DNA from: Mansonella perstans
Lineage: Eukaryota; Nematoda; Chromadorea; Rhabditida; Onchocercidae
DNA: 64,000 nt
NCBI GenBank assembly: GCA_037074765.1
Contig: JBAMDO010000016.1
Coordinates: 124,001 to 188,000, forward strand
Reading direction: 5' to 3'
A model generated the notes under the pieces. That model did no database searches. It was given only the letters and a program-made list of their open reading frames with translations, and had not been told where the DNA came from. Below, in pieces: positions 31,001 through 44,460 of this stretch (position 1 is its first letter; every line of letters begins with the position of its first letter). A program made the translations under genes and the position numbers.

Positions 31001-32225
31001 AAATCTACCATTTTGTTGCATTTAATATTTTTAAATGTTTTTTTTTTGCGAATTATATCCTTTTTCTTTACTATTTTCCATAGCACCACTTTAGTTTGTG
31101 TTTACCTTTGAATCTGTAATATCTCAAATATGACACTTAGCTGTTTGCTTGATGTGATCGTTCATTAACCTTTGACTTCTCGAAGTGAATTCTTGGAAAA
31201 AAATAAAATACGAAAGATTATTGTTGTCGCTATTGTAATTATTGTTGTTGCTACATTTGCATATCAAAGAGATGAAAATAAAAGAACTTAAGAAATCATG
31301 AAGAACTTAAATAATTTATTCAAGAACTTAAATATAAAAAACATAACGCAGTTTATGATAGGAACCAATTTCTATGGCTCAACTATTTATTGTTATGGCC
31401 TTAACTTTAAATTCATTGTCTTTTCGGAAATACAATTTTCATTTGCAGCCAAAAAATATGCAGTATGATTTATTTTGCGGGATAATTTTATTGATCTGTT
31501 TGCTGGACGGGAAAACTTGATCTGATTGATCTGTTTGCTGAACGGGGAAAAACCTGAAGAGGAGACAGAAAAGTATAAGTTGACTGTCGTTAGTGTAAAA
31601 CATCGTTATTTAAGTGTATTGGAGGGAAGAGTCGGGCTAAGAAAGGTGTAGATTATTTCTGGGATTCTAAATAAGACATGATTCCTACCTACCCTGTGTG
31701 ATGTCTCAATGGATCTTTTGCTGTCATTGCATGCCCTTCTGAATGTTCAAACTTTTAGAAATATTACTTAGCAGCATCGAGCATTAAAAAATATCTGTTC
31801 AGATATTTTCGGAAATTTATTTAGATACATTCAAAATTCCGTTTTATACAACGGAAAGTTTTATTGTAGTATTGCCAAGACTATTTATGTCGACCAAGCA
31901 AATAGTTATTACAAAAAAATAGCTATTTTTTTTAGGTTTATTATGTTTAAAAATAGCTTTCACTATATTTAATTGCATTATTTGATATTAATTAATTAAT
32001 TAGATTATTGTTTTTTGCAGATTTCGCTCACTTTTACAATAAAAGAAAAAGAAAAGATTAGATAAGAAAAGGGTATATTGATGTGTAAAATAGTTTGGAA
32101 CAGTTCACCTTTATCGGGTCATCCAATCTCTCTTAATACTACACTTCCCTCTTCTTCTCCATCATCCCATTGTATCATTTACTTCCACTACGTCTACAAC
32201 TTCCACTGTAATTATCTGGAGGCAA
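31001..32225. other. Intergenic between SH2 gene and CoA synthase
   Basis: About 1.2 kb of AT-rich sequence with no open frame of note. A C/T-rich stretch (about 32120-32215) lies immediately before the CoA synthase start and may be its 5' leader. The spacing is longer than usual for a trans-spliced nematode operon, so co-transcription with the SH2 gene is not supported. Confidence 0.5.
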
Positions 32226-35200
32226 ATGGATGATACCGGATTGTTAGTTGTGGGACCAAAATTTCTGCACGATATTGATGTCGTTTTGGCTAATGCATCG
32301 AAGACTGTGGCCAAGAAACTTTACGTTCGAGTTGCCGCTGAATTGGACTTTTTCGAGGTTTACTTTGAAATTCGATTTATTTTCATCAAAAATATAAATA
32401 TTCGGATTGTACTAGTTGTGTGTACTTTGTGATGATTATGCACTTAACTGCACAATTCAAAAATTATTCAATTTGCAAGTAAAGAGTATTTTATAAAAAA
32501 ATTAGAAAGAAGTATGTAGTGCAGTATAATAATATTACTGAAACTAACTGATATCAACTATTCATTTATTTGCGAATTTATCTGTCAAACGATAAGATTT
32601 ACCTATTGGTTGAATGTTTAAAAATTTGGTCTTTTTTTTTTGTGAAATTTATGAATAACTTCAGGTTTTGTCGCGGGTTTATATAGAAGGATCGAGAATT
32701 TGCGACATGTTAGATATTCGAGTAATTATTGATGATGATCGAGAAAGAATGTTCAAAACAGTAATTAGTGAAAATGAAACCATTGAATGTTATCGAACAG
32801 TGAATAAATCACATACAGCTGTTGTAGTTGGTGGAACATTTGATCGCCTGCATAATGGTCATAAGGTGCTTCTATCAAGAGCTGTAATGGCAGCATCGGA
32901 ACGTGTGGTATGTGGTATTACTTGTGGTGATATGATTAAAAGTAAGTTTTTAGCGGGAAAGGATTTCAGCGGTATTGCAAAGTTCATGATGAGATAATCC
33001 TTTTACTTCTAGCTAATTTTGGATTTATAAGTTTTAGATATAATTGAAATTTAATTTTTTAATAATAATTTTTACACGATTCATTTTTGTTTTGAGCCTG
33101 GATAGCAAAAATGCGTGAAAAGATATTCTTCATGAAATTATTGTTTCGGGCGAAGAGAAGGATTATCTGCCAAGTATTTTAGAAAAGTTATTGTGGGAGC
33201 TAGTGGAACCGTTTGAGAAAAGGGCAAAAGCTGTGCAAGAGTTCGTAAAAGATATTAGCTGCGTTGTTCGCTGTGAAGTACATCCTATCGTAGATTCATA
33301 TGGTCTGGCAATAGTTGATCCTGATTTGAGGGCAATTGTTGTCAGTAATGAAACGGAAAAAGGTGGTCATGCAGTTAACGATAGGAGGAAAGTAAGTTTT
33401 CTTTTGTTCAGAATCCTCACTGTTTTATAATGAAGAATAAGTGATAAATTATATGTGAAAAAATTTGTTATTTCACATATACATATAAATTTTTTCATAG
33501 TTTTTTCCTAAAATTTATTGTCCTATTGTATCATATGTCTTTATCCACCTTATCTAAAAAAACTGCTAAATGAACGTATCATTTTAGGAGAGGAATCTTT
33601 CAATTCTTGATTTGATAAAAATAAACTTAATTGATGGAAAGGATGAAATAACTGGAGAATATAAGTTGAGTTCATCTACGCTACGCCGAGCATCATTGGG
33701 GACGTTTCTAAAGCCATTGAAATTGGAGAAGTTTCCTCAACCATTTGTTATTGGTTTCAGTGGTGGTATTGCATCTGGAAAAACGAATGCTGCAAATTTC
33801 CTTTCTAAAAATGGTTGTGAGGTATACAATATGAGGATCAATTTAAATGTATTGTTTCACTGAATGACAAATAATTGTATGAACTGTTATTGATATGGAA
33901 TTTTGTGTGCGTTTATGATATACCTGAACATCTCTGGATATTGTAAAAAATTTTTCTGATATTCACTGCAGTTAGGTCATTGATTAATTGAGATGCAATT
34001 TCTGCAGAAAAAAGTGTGAGATTTGTAAATTTAAGTGAACATTTGCGTAAATGTATTTCCGTTTCAGTTCGTTTTATTTTATGTTTTCTTGTCCTTTAAA
34101 GATTCCGTTTTTTGCAGGTGATACATTGTGATAAATTAGCTCATGAACTTTACGGGAAGGGAACTATTATGGCGACCAATATTGCTGCAACGTTTGGCGA
34201 TCATATTATGCAAGATGGTATGGTTGACAGAAAAAAATTAGGATCGATTGTTTTCGCAGATAAGGTAGGCCATCTTCATTAATAATAATAAAAAAGCTAC
34301 CATCAATCTTACGTTGAAGTTAGTGAAAGTATTTCAGTAAGAAGGATAGGTCAAATAATTGTCAGGAAGCGATATTTTAATGTACAACTTTTCCAGGAAA
34401 AACTTAGAATGCTGAATGATATTGTTTGGCCTTCTCTAAAAAATAAGGTAAAAGAAATCGTTGCACAGAGCAAAGCGGAATTCGTTGTTGTTGATGCATC
34501 ATTACTTCTGGAGGCAGGCTGGGATAGTGATGGAATAGTGCATCAAGTATGGAGCTTTATAGTACCGCCAACTATTGCTAAAGAGCGTATTGTAGAACGA
34601 GATCATATTACATCCGAAGAGGTCATTTTAAATGGTTTGCATAGATGATTTCGTCTATTTTCATGAGTAATTTTTCCGAGATTTGCATAATTTATCATCG
34701 TTTCGGGAGAAAACGCTATATTCTGAAATACACACAGCTTGTTCATTTTTTATGGACAATGGAAGAAAACGTTATGGAGTTTATTATAATGCATTATTTA
34801 AAATACATTACCTTTTAATCGAACATCATCAGTAAAATGCAGTATTCGTCAAAAGCATATAAAATATCATATGGGACAGTACTTAATAACTACATAACAC
34901 ATATCATATACTTTGTGTATTGAGTGGATATTTACATCCCTATAGCTTCTGTAGTTTCCTGATTCTGTAAATGCTAACCATTTTTCTACTTATGTGACAT
35001 ATATGTTCATATGTTGTTCATACATTTTACTTTTCATCTTAAAACTATTTCAAATTTCATGAGACTAATTGCCATGAGATATTGGAATCGTTTTATATGG
35101 TGGCGTCTTTTCTGAAAGCTTTCAAAGAGATCATTCTAGATATATTTTTTGACGAAACAGACTAAAGCAAAAGGGTTTTTTTAGGCGGAAAAGCGAATCC

Positions 35201-35361
35201 AATCACAAATGAATAATTTGGAGCGCGTAAAACGCAGCGATGTTGTGATATGTTCAGTTTGGGCGTACGACGAAACGAGAAGACAATTGCTTTTGGCTTT
35301 GTCTGCTTTACGTTCATTTGCTAATCTGTGTCGTCAGAAATATAATTCTGCCAATGTTTGA
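32226..35361 (+). CDS. coasy: Bifunctional coenzyme A synthase (PPAT + dephospho-CoA kinase)
   Basis: Carries out the last two steps of CoA synthesis: 4'-phosphopantetheine adenylylation, then 3'-phosphorylation of dephospho-CoA. Seven exons join in phase to 466 residues: 32226-32357, 32665-32941, 33183-33391, 33588-33821, 34118-34264, 34397-34621 and 35185-35361. The N-terminal module starts [13 protein letters not shown]. The PPAT domain has the nucleotidyltransferase signature [18 protein letters not shown]. The DPCK domain has the P-loop [11 protein letters not shown], then [18 protein letters not shown] and [13 protein letters not shown]. The exon 3 acceptor is at 33183; the longer open frame upstream of it is intron, shown by the stop and by family alignment ([11 protein letters not shown]). 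It is somewhat shorter than the human enzyme, mainly at the N-terminus. It converges on HTATSF1 with 321 bp between the stops. Confidence 0.94.
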
Positions 35362-35682
35362 GCCGTTCTGCTCTCTGCTCTTCAGTTTCTTCTCTAAAAA
35401 ACACATTAAGATCTCACAAGGCAAAAGTAAATGAATTGCTATTAAGATATATTTAATGAGCCATGCTTCAATCTAACTGTTTGCTTCACTTCGCGATTTA
35501 AAGTGTTACTAAGACAAATGAACTTTTCCTAATGATTATTCATGTATTGTTTCATATTGTAAATTTTCAAATGCATATAAATGTTTGTAAAAAAAAGAAG
35601 AATAACATGAATCATTTTTATGTCTACAAAATATTGCTTCTTTTAATTTGAAATTTCTTCTAAAACCTTCCAAAGTCAAATC

Positions 35683-38167
35683 TTACACTGCGTATTTCGT
35701 TTTCCCATCCCATAGTGTTACGAAAATTTGTCGACCATCAACTACACGGCCATTGAGTGAACGCACAGCTGTATCTGAATGCTCGACATTTTCGAATGTA
35801 ACACAAATTACACCTTCTGGGTTATTCTGAAATAAAATTTGCCACCTAATACTTAAATGAAATTTGGTACTAACTACAAGCTACAAACCGGTTAAAATTA
35901 ACCGACTTAAACTGTGCAAGTTCTATTTTCCAATGATGAATCTTCCGCTTAAAGTTATCTTATGTCAATGAGTATATATGATCAGACTGCTATCTCAAAT
36001 TAAATCATTCATCAAACAATGATGGCTGAAATGTGAGTGAAAATCGGATAAACTGGAAATTATAGCAAATTTACATCATGAACGACGACTTTTTTGACAG
36101 TTCCAAATCTCTCGCAAACTTTTCGAACTTCTTCTTCCAAATCCAGTAATAAAGTTGCACTCTTCTGAAAACTAAGTGAACCTTCACGAGGAGAGACGAG
36201 AATGGAGAAAGAATTTATACCTAAAAATTACCAATCGAATTTTGACAGAAAACAAACCATCATTTGCTCTAACGTGAACATATTCTTCATAACAATAGTG
36301 CAATCACTGATTGGACGATAATTTCGTGGTTTTTCTGGTTTCCATTCGAAGATTCTGGAATCATAAATTTTCAGTTTGCCAATATTTTATCTGAATATTT
36401 GTATCCACCAGGAATAGAATTACCTTTGCTGATTTTCAACAAAACGCTTTTTCTGGGCTGCTGTGAGTTTTTTTTTCTTTTTTGATGGATCGAATTCTCC
36501 TTTCATTTGGAACTTTGCTTTTTCGACTGAAATAATTTTTCCATCCATATTCCAGCCATTCAGGATATCCAGAGCCATAATGACTGATTCTTTCTGAAAA
36601 AATTTTGTATATTATTTGGATAAAATTCTAACAAAATCAAAACAAAAATTAAAGCAGATCACTGCTTACCTTTATATAACAGCATCTACCATCGCCTTTA
36701 AATGTACCATCATCATTCCTGTAGAGTTTTATTTTTAGTTTGTTGGTTCTTGCATCCCGTTGTATGACACCGCATTTCCTCATGAAGTCCTAAAATTAAC
36801 ACTAATTCTATAAATTGTTTTCAGAGCTTTGTCTTACTATCATTTGCACTAGCGAACTTGATAATCAGCTGTGACTTCGTGAAAATTAAATAACAGAATA
36901 TTAATACTGCATAAATCTTGAACTCACAATAAACGATTCCTCGGTAATACTAAACGGCAGATTTGAAACATAGACTGAAGTATTCCTTTCTTCTTCAAGT
37001 TCCACCCAACCTGAAAAATCCTGTCATACTGAACTGCAAAATAATTCAAAAAAAAAAAAAAAATGGGAAAGTTTGCAACCTTGTTGTTCCGTTTTGTCGT
37101 GCAATTTGTGTTTCCCAGTTTTACGGTCTTCAGCTTTTTCATTTTTTCCTTTCATACTTGATTCTTCTTTTTCACCAAAATCATATTTTATGCCGTAGTT
37201 ACTGTGATATTGAGCCAAAAAATCTTCGTTTACCTATAAATGAACATATTTGGCATAATAATAGATAGCTGATAAAAAGTTTGATTTCCTTTCAAATCTG
37301 CATATTTTTTCGTCCATCTAAAGGTAATTTTTCCCGTCCGAAAACTAAACATATCTTAATGTTTAATATGAATTTCACTGCAATCGCCCGAATTTGTTCA
37401 AAATTATATTGGAAATAAGATAGAGTATTAGAAAATGTTTCGAATTTGAAGATTTCATATTTTGAATAGCTTGATAAAGCTAACAAGCATATTTGTAAAT
37501 AGTGCATTTCGCCAATTCTTAAATATTTACTTCTACTGCTGGTAACCACTGTTGACTAATTTCATTCCATTCCATAGTAATGCCATCAACAACACAACGA
37601 TATGGATTAGCACTTATTTCACCGTTCGTACCATCTGTTTGTTGCCACTTTTCCTGCAAATCATCGCCACTAGCTGTGATCCATTCATCCTTCTCAAACA
37701 CCAGGAAACCACCGTTACCATCTTCACAAAACCATTTCCCATCTATGAACCTTCTTTCTGGTTCTGAAATCAAAATTACTGTGACTTTTGATAGGCTTAT
37801 TATTAAACTTCGAAGTATAAAAATATTTCAGAAAAGATTTTAAAATTTAAATCAAATATGAAATCTATTTCCTGCATTTTTTTTCCTAACCTTTGTAGTA
37901 GTTGGCAATAATAAAAACTTTGGAAAAATTAAAAAACAAGCATTGCGTTCATATGAAAACTACGGTAAATACATAGGAAATATTTTAGCATTTATTTCAG
38001 TTACTTTTTTTTAATACTTCAGTATCGGATAATTAGTAATATTCAGAAAGAACAATGAAACAGTAAATGTTACCAGTTTGATTGACAGATAGATCAGAAT
38101 TTTCTACACTGCTTCCATTCTGCGTTGTGTTGTTGCAAGAATCAGATTCTTCAGCCACATTGCTCAT
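35683..38167 (-). CDS. htatsf1: HTATSF1/CUS2-like U2 snRNP-associated splicing factor
   Basis: Two-RRM protein that in yeast and humans binds SF3B1/U2 snRNP during early spliceosome assembly. The start at 38167 gives MSNVAEESDSCNN in an acidic leader. The next exon has a conserved RWFxD-like segment (FIDGKWFCEDGNGGFLVF, then MEWNEISQQWLP). A charged Lys/Glu linker follows, then RRM1 with NTSVYVSNLPF (RNP2) and GTFKGDGRCCYIK (RNP1). A basic Lys-rich linker (FDPSKKKKKLTAAQKKRF) leads to RRM2, with CTIVMKNMF, DLEEEVRKVCERFGTVKKV and EGVICVTFENVE. It ends TLWDGKTKYAV at 35683. Junctions use GT-AG sites with consistent phase where checked (for example NQT|G-E-P at 38074/37760). An upstream in-frame ATG exists but gives no family-like sequence. 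Confidence 0.92.
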
Positions 38168-38519
38168 ATCTATTATCACAACAATCTGTGTACAAATAAT
38201 CATTAACAGTGAACAAACTGTGACCTGTGACCCGTTTACGTCATACGTATGAATACACGCAGATAAATACGCATACAAATATTTTTTAGCAAGATTAATC
38301 TATCATTTCTATTACATCAATTCTGTGAAACAATTTCAAATTCAAGTTTAAGCTTTTTTTAATTCTTCAGTATAATACCGCGGAAAATATTATATTCCGG
38401 TTTTTTGATAAATCCATAAGATCCCAAAACATAGGGAAGACCTGAAAAAGGCCCGGGAAATATTATTAGCAACAAATAAATCTTCCAAGTAATAGCACTT
38501 TTATGAGGAGTCAACGCGT

Positions 38520-38740
38520 CATGCCTTAATGAAGCGTCCAGTTACCTGTGACCCGTAAAGTACCAAATGGATACTAACAAGCTAGTGACCTTAGTGGGCT
38601 TATAATTGCTCTTTCATCGTTTTTATTCTCGATCCTTAAAAGTGCTATTATCCATCACATTGATCATGCCTTAATGGAGTTCCCGAGTTACATGTGATCC
38701 GTGAAGTACCAACTGAGCTGACGGGCTAGTGCCTTAGTGG
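38520..38740. repeat. Diverged direct duplication, about 76 bp x2
   Basis: The left copy (38520-38596) and right copy (38665-38740) share CATGCCTTAATG, GTTACxTGTGAxCCGT, AAGTACCAA and GGCTAGTG/GCTAGTGACC CTTAGTGG blocks. They differ by many substitutions and small indels, which suggests an old dispersed-repeat or transposon remnant. Confidence 0.7.
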
Positions 38741-39113
38741 TTCTTTCAATCGATTGTCACCATAAAAGAAGAATATCTGTCATGTTGAGGTCACGTAGAG
38801 TCATCGTTGGAATCAATATTTACGAGATGCATGTAACACGTAATTCACTTCGTAATTTTACGACACTTTTACAATTACATGTTTACTTTCCTGATCTTCT
38901 GTGTTCATTAAACCACACGCAGTATTGCAAAAAAATTCCTCATTAAGTCATATGATCTAGAAAGATTTTTGAGGCCGAAGGAATATTATTAAATGATTTC
39001 ACATTTGGCAAAATGACCGCAAATTAAAGGTCATTTAAGCTACGATCTAAATTTAATTCACAGTGCTAAGTAATGTAATGTTTAAATAAATAAATTTAGT
39101 GAAATTGCCCATA

Positions 39114-39230
39114 TTGTAATATCGCTGTAAGCAACATAATCTATGATTCCATCAATTCATTTATTAGAAAATTGAATTGGAGGTCAAATATCCATTTGTA
39201 CCTTTCTTGTTGCTTACAACGATATTACAA
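39114..39230. repeat. Inverted repeat, 21-bp arms, about 75-base loop
   Basis: TGTAATATCGCTGTAAGCAAC at about 39114 pairs with GTTGCTTACAACGATATTAC at about 39210, with one mismatch. This could be a tiny foldback element or hairpin. No gene is associated. Confidence 0.7.
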
Positions 39231-41748
39231 AAATTAGAATCTTTAACACCTACTCTTAATGATTTCGTATTATTAAGTTTGATTTATTCGATGCCAAATC
39301 TGAATTCATTATTGAGTAAATAAAAAGAACGATTAAAAAAAATTTCAAGCACAGCAACCCAGTTACAATAGATTTGTTATAGTTTACCAATAACAAAATT
39401 TATCAGTACTGCATGATACAAATTTATCAACTGTGATATTTAAATTCACACACTGTTGACATGATTTTATCAATATAACAACAGCAAAATTATCCAAGTT
39501 TATCAATTCGTTCTTTCTTTTCAATAGAATTTTCAAAATATACTTAATTAAATTACTTTTGAATGTTTTGCATAAATGAATCCGCAAATCAAGATTTCAT
39601 TGATTAACTTCATTTAAATTACCGAATTACAGATTAGCATTAGAATCATGAGTAATTATATTATATAAATTGGAAAATAATTGGGAAGACTCCATTATTG
39701 ATGGAATTCCTATTTACTTTTTAATTCAAAAAATTATTTTTTATCCAACTTCACTCAATAATGTAATCACTAAATGACATACATGCTAAATTCAGTAAAA
39801 AAGTCATAAAATTACAGTTCCCTCTTCGTCTCACTAATGATTGCTTCCTATTTGACAAAATATTTTGTAAATTTTCGAATAGTGAAAAAAATCAAATAAA
39901 AAAGTGAGTAATAATAGAGAAGCACACAACACTGAATTTCCATTAACCATCCGTAACAAATCATTACGCGTCATCTTTCCTTCTGATTTGATGATTGTTG
40001 TGAGCTCATTTGATCATCTGATCTTTTGAGATTGATGAATTCATTGACTATTCTCATTTCTCTAATAAGTTCCATATCTGAAAAAGGTTTTTTTTGATAA
40101 TAGATAAATCAAAAATTTCTTCAACAATTTCAATTATATTTTGCAAACTCATTGGCATCTGACAGAAAACTCATTAGAAATCAGTCTTCAGATTTGATAC
40201 AGAGGAAGTTTGGTTATATTTTTCGATAAAACCTTAAAAGTTAAATAAAGAAATGCAATCGGCAGGAAGTATCTGGAATTTTTAAATCAATTATGACAAT
40301 TTCGGAAACGGTCGAAGAAGCATATTTAATTTTTGTTTCTCTTTATTACTGATTACTGCAAAGATTGCGCGAATTCCTGCAAGCATTTCCAAAGATGAAG
40401 ACAAAGTGAAAAAAGTTGATTTATCAGTACAAGAAATCTCGTTGGTGACAGACGTAATTAACTGTTAATTATTATAATTGACTCAAAAATTCTTCCCTTC
40501 TTCTTTTGATTTTTTATTTCGTTAATTTGAAACAATTCTTTCTTGCCTCACTTCAACTTTAATTATGCTTATCATCTATAACTTCTTTCTCTTATACTGC
40601 TGAACATTGTTATCTGTTGAATATGTATTGTTTAACAGTTTTTTTTGTTATTATTCAAAATTTCGAGCATTGCATTTAATTTACCCAATAATATGCAACT
40701 CTATTGGCGATTTTTTTACACCGGATTATCATCTTATTATAACAAACGAGAAAACATTTACTTCAAGTTTGCTTTACTTTTAAACTTCATTTCTCCGTTA
40801 CAACTCGACTACAAATCCTTTCGCGATAATTGTAACTTTTTGACTTTCTGACAAAGATGCAGACTGATCTACTTTTGCGCATTTTAAAGCTGCAGACAAA
40901 GTATGGTATGCATGACGAATCTTGCAACAAATCAAAGATATTAACACTATAATAATGACCCTCATTTCTTTTTAGACGGTGCTATCCGAGGAATGTGTCA
41001 TCATAACCAAAAAAATATCAAAACTTTAAGAAGCACCGATGAATTGCTGAATGTGATTATCTAAATATTGTTTTGACTAATGAATCATTGGACTCAAGCA
41101 TCTTTCAGATTTCACCCATTCAACGCAAATATCTTATGGCCAATAAAGAATCAAGCAACAGAGCAATCCTAAAAAGATTGTAAATATGCTTTCCACAATA
41201 CGAAGATAATCACATGTTCATCAAATTCAGTGCATATATAATTAGGTTTTTTGTATTTTTTGCAATATATTGAAAAATATTTGTAGTTTGATTATTTTGT
41301 TAGATGAAGTTCATAATTCTGTGAATTAAATATAGTCGATATTTGAAAAACTTGAAAAATGCACCGATTCATCAATTTTCTTAAAATTACATAGTGCAAT
41401 TTCTTTTAATTCCATTAATTTTCCTTAGACTTCATTGTTCGGTTCAATTCCATGAAAGGTAGATGATAACATTTCATATTTCACTACTTTGTGATTTACA
41501 TTCCGCATTTGATCAGATTTTGCACACAAAAAAGCTACCATAATTAAAAGAGAGAACTCATGTAAATCATCTTGTTTAAGATATTTTGCATGAATTTTTT
41601 TCGAAACTTTTGGACAATAAACAGCAGTATTTTTAGATATATATTCGACATTTCAAATAAACAATTTGTTTGTATATTTTATCAAATGTTTATCACAATA
41701 ACAATATTTTTATGGTATCAACTGCTGAGGATTTTCCGTAATTCGATT

Positions 41749-44460
41749 TTATCGGCCGTATTTTGCAACTCCAATAATTACATAAACGGGACCCTCATGG
41801 AAACCAGTTTGAGCTTCATAGCTTACTCCAGTCGTCGATGTTTCATCAAGTAAACGCAACGTGCTTAGAGGAATGTCTGAGAATGCATTACTGCAAAAAA
41901 AAAATGTATTAATTCATTTTCTCAAACTACCACAAACATCCCGTTAAAAATTCTGAATATCTAACCTGAATATCTCTTCACTATCTTCAGGCTCAGTCCC
42001 ATTGACCACTGTAAAATGGAACGCCATTGTTTCATGACTGTCAAGGAAGAACAATTTCTTCTGCAGAAGAGATAATTTCACAAAATTAGCATCGAAAAGA
42101 GCATATTTTGGAAAGTATCAACAGCACGTGAAGCCACGTGAAATTAAACAATACTTATATAACAATAAAATTTTAATGGAAAGCGACTTTTCAACATTAA
42201 CGATTGGGATTAAACATGAAATAGAGTTCATAAAAACGTCAAACCTTCCAATCCTCAAACTTTGTTTTCAACATCTCTTTGGTGTCATCTTTATTCACAA
42301 CAAGGGTCGATGCATGTACGTCAGCAGATCCGTGAAACATTAAGACCACGTTCTTCTGCTGCCCTTCGAAATCTTCTTCACTTGAAACAACGATAAAAGT
42401 AGTCGTTGTCTGTCAGAACTGATATAATATTGATTTTATTACTTTGTCCAACATCGCAATTATCAAATTATTGCTTGGAACTCTATCAGACATTCCGTGA
42501 ATCTGCTTCGGATTTATCTCGTAACCAAGAAATTACCAAATCTGACTCACACTTTTCGAGTATCCGGTTGAGCAACAACGCAAATCGATGCGTTACCAAA
42601 ATCCCTCCTGATAATTTCGGCTACATTTAACGATCGATTTCTAGCATCTTTTGGTTGTTTATCACTGTTACTAATCACAATGGCTAACTTCAGTGATGCC
42701 TAAATTCATGTTTATCCATTAGAAGATGGAAAGCATTGATTCAAGGGGCACATCTTATCTGTTGATTTTTAATAAACTCACTTTTAACAATTTTGCGTAC
42801 TCGATGAATGCTATATAACGTCCATTACTAAAAAATTAGATTACAAATCAAAAACAAATATGACAATAGCTAACTTCAACATATTTTTTATCGGTCTTGT
42901 GGAGATCAATGAATTACATTCTAATTATACTTCTAAATTAAATTTTATATCTTATACTGTTCTTATTATATTAGACAGAGAGGTCACATTGTCACTCAAA
43001 TGTGATGACGATGTGATAGTGACATTAAGAGTACTGCAATCTTTGTATTAAAACAGTTGAATTTCAACATCACTTAACTACAGCATAATCAAAAGTCACA
43101 TTGATTATAGTTTGTTTCTGTAAATATAAAGAATAACCAACAGGATGCTTTCCATTTGTATGGAATGCAAGAAGATGGTTTTCATTGAAAATTTAAACAT
43201 AAAAAAGCGTATATGGCGACTGCTCGGAATAATCACTCCATTCATTGGACTTCCTTTTTCTTTCATTTCATTTGGGATAATTATGACATCCGTACCTAGA
43301 ACTGTATAATCTGAGCTATTTTGTTTGCTAAGTACTAATTTAACGTCATTCATTGATTAATTATGGTCAGTTCAAAAATTCACTACAATTTTCTAACCAG
43401 TTGGGATTATTTCGAATATGTTTAGATGATTTTCCTGAGACGTCAACATCAATAGAGAGCATAACGTCGGGTTGACAGTTATATCCAGTGGCTTTTCACT
43501 GCCAAACAAAAGAGCTTCAGACGGCGACCAATGGTGTGCTATGAATTTTAATCTGTCCTTAAGTTTAAAATTTATGAAATAACGTCGTCAAATCTTCCCT
43601 TTGTACAAATTCATTTCTGATTTTTGCCGGATTTTTCTTCCTTTTATGCTATTAGAAAGCTGAGGAAGCGAAATTAGCATTGTAAACCAATGAGAGCCGA
43701 AATTTCTTTAAATTTTAGACAATTAGATGAGGAAAACCCTCTGAAAACAAAATAACTGAGCTTTCTAATCGATATTGTTTCGTTAAATTCAAACTTAAAG
43801 TAACAAAAAGAGACATACGTTTGGACAGGTAAAATTTGTTCGAAATACGAGTTCACATGCTTTCGCTAGGTATGGTGGAGTTATTTTGCCATCACGATAA
43901 TGCAGTATTTTGGATCGACGATTTAATACGGAATTTGCAGATTCAGACATGACAGGAATTTTGCTGTTAAATGATGTTAAAAAACTATTCATTGTAATTA
44001 TTTTCAACCAATCAATTTCAAGTTTTTAACTCGTTGCAATTTGCTTCACACTTGCAATGACTAGTATGTAAAATAACGGAATTTAGTGGACATGATTTGA
44101 CTTTAAGGAGCATTTGCACACAAATAGAATATTACTAACGCCATATTTTGTAAATCTCCTTCGGCTAAATATTCAGCAATAATTGTTCCTACTTGAGTAC
44201 GAACAAACATTTTCTCTAATAGATCTTCATCGTATGTTTGGTTGTCTCTTCTTCCTGAAATTCCAATTAAATTTTCATTGCGCCTATATTTCTTTAGATA
44301 TTTAAATAGTAAATGCATCATTCAGTTTTCCAAGTATGTACAGTGGATATCACTTCGAATCATTTTGCTGAAGTGCAGATAATCTACCTGTTGAAGTGAT
44401 ATTGATTGCAGTTGCATTAGCCACAAAAAGTGTAAAGATAGCGAGAAATTCAAAATTCAT
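41749..44460 (-). CDS. Secreted protein of unknown function, multi-exon
   Basis: The start at 44460 opens a clear signal peptide (MNFEFLAIFTLFVANATA) followed by NITSTG. Further exons read leftwards: about 44320-44100 (RRDNQTYDEDLLEKMF, VGTIIAEYLAEGDLQNMA); 43980-43820 (NRRSKILHYRDGKITPPYLA, CELVFRTNFTCPN); about 43500-43400 (GYNCQPDVMLSIDVDVSG); 43353-43230; about 42820-42785 (NGRYIAFIEYAKLL); 42710-42550 (SLKLAIVISNSDKQP, IIRRDFGNASICVVAQPDTR); 42400-42245 (NVVLMFHGSADVHASTLVV); 42060-41970 (LFFLDSHETMAFHFTVVNG); and 41890-41749 (GPVYVIIGVAKYGR). Strand-helix alternation such as VMLSIDVDVSG and LAIVISNSD hints at a von Willebrand A-like or other alpha/beta fold, but no metal-site motif is clear. 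I do not recognise the family. Likely a nematode-restricted extracellular protein. Confidence 0.65.

Larger units (their letters stand above)
38168..41748. other. Intergenic, no supported gene; holds old duplications
   Basis: About 3.6 kb, AT-rich. It contains a diverged direct duplication (38520-38596 and 38665-38740) and a 21-bp inverted repeat with a 75-base loop (39114-39230). Short open frames (for example 39384-39587, 40645-40851) show no domain or splice context. Confidence 0.5.

Noticed and set aside
33095..33182. Open frame just upstream of CoA synthase exon 3 ([18 protein letters not shown])
   Set aside because: It looks coding, but a TGA closes it upstream and family alignment requires the junction at 33183 ([11 protein letters not shown]). 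Treated as intron.
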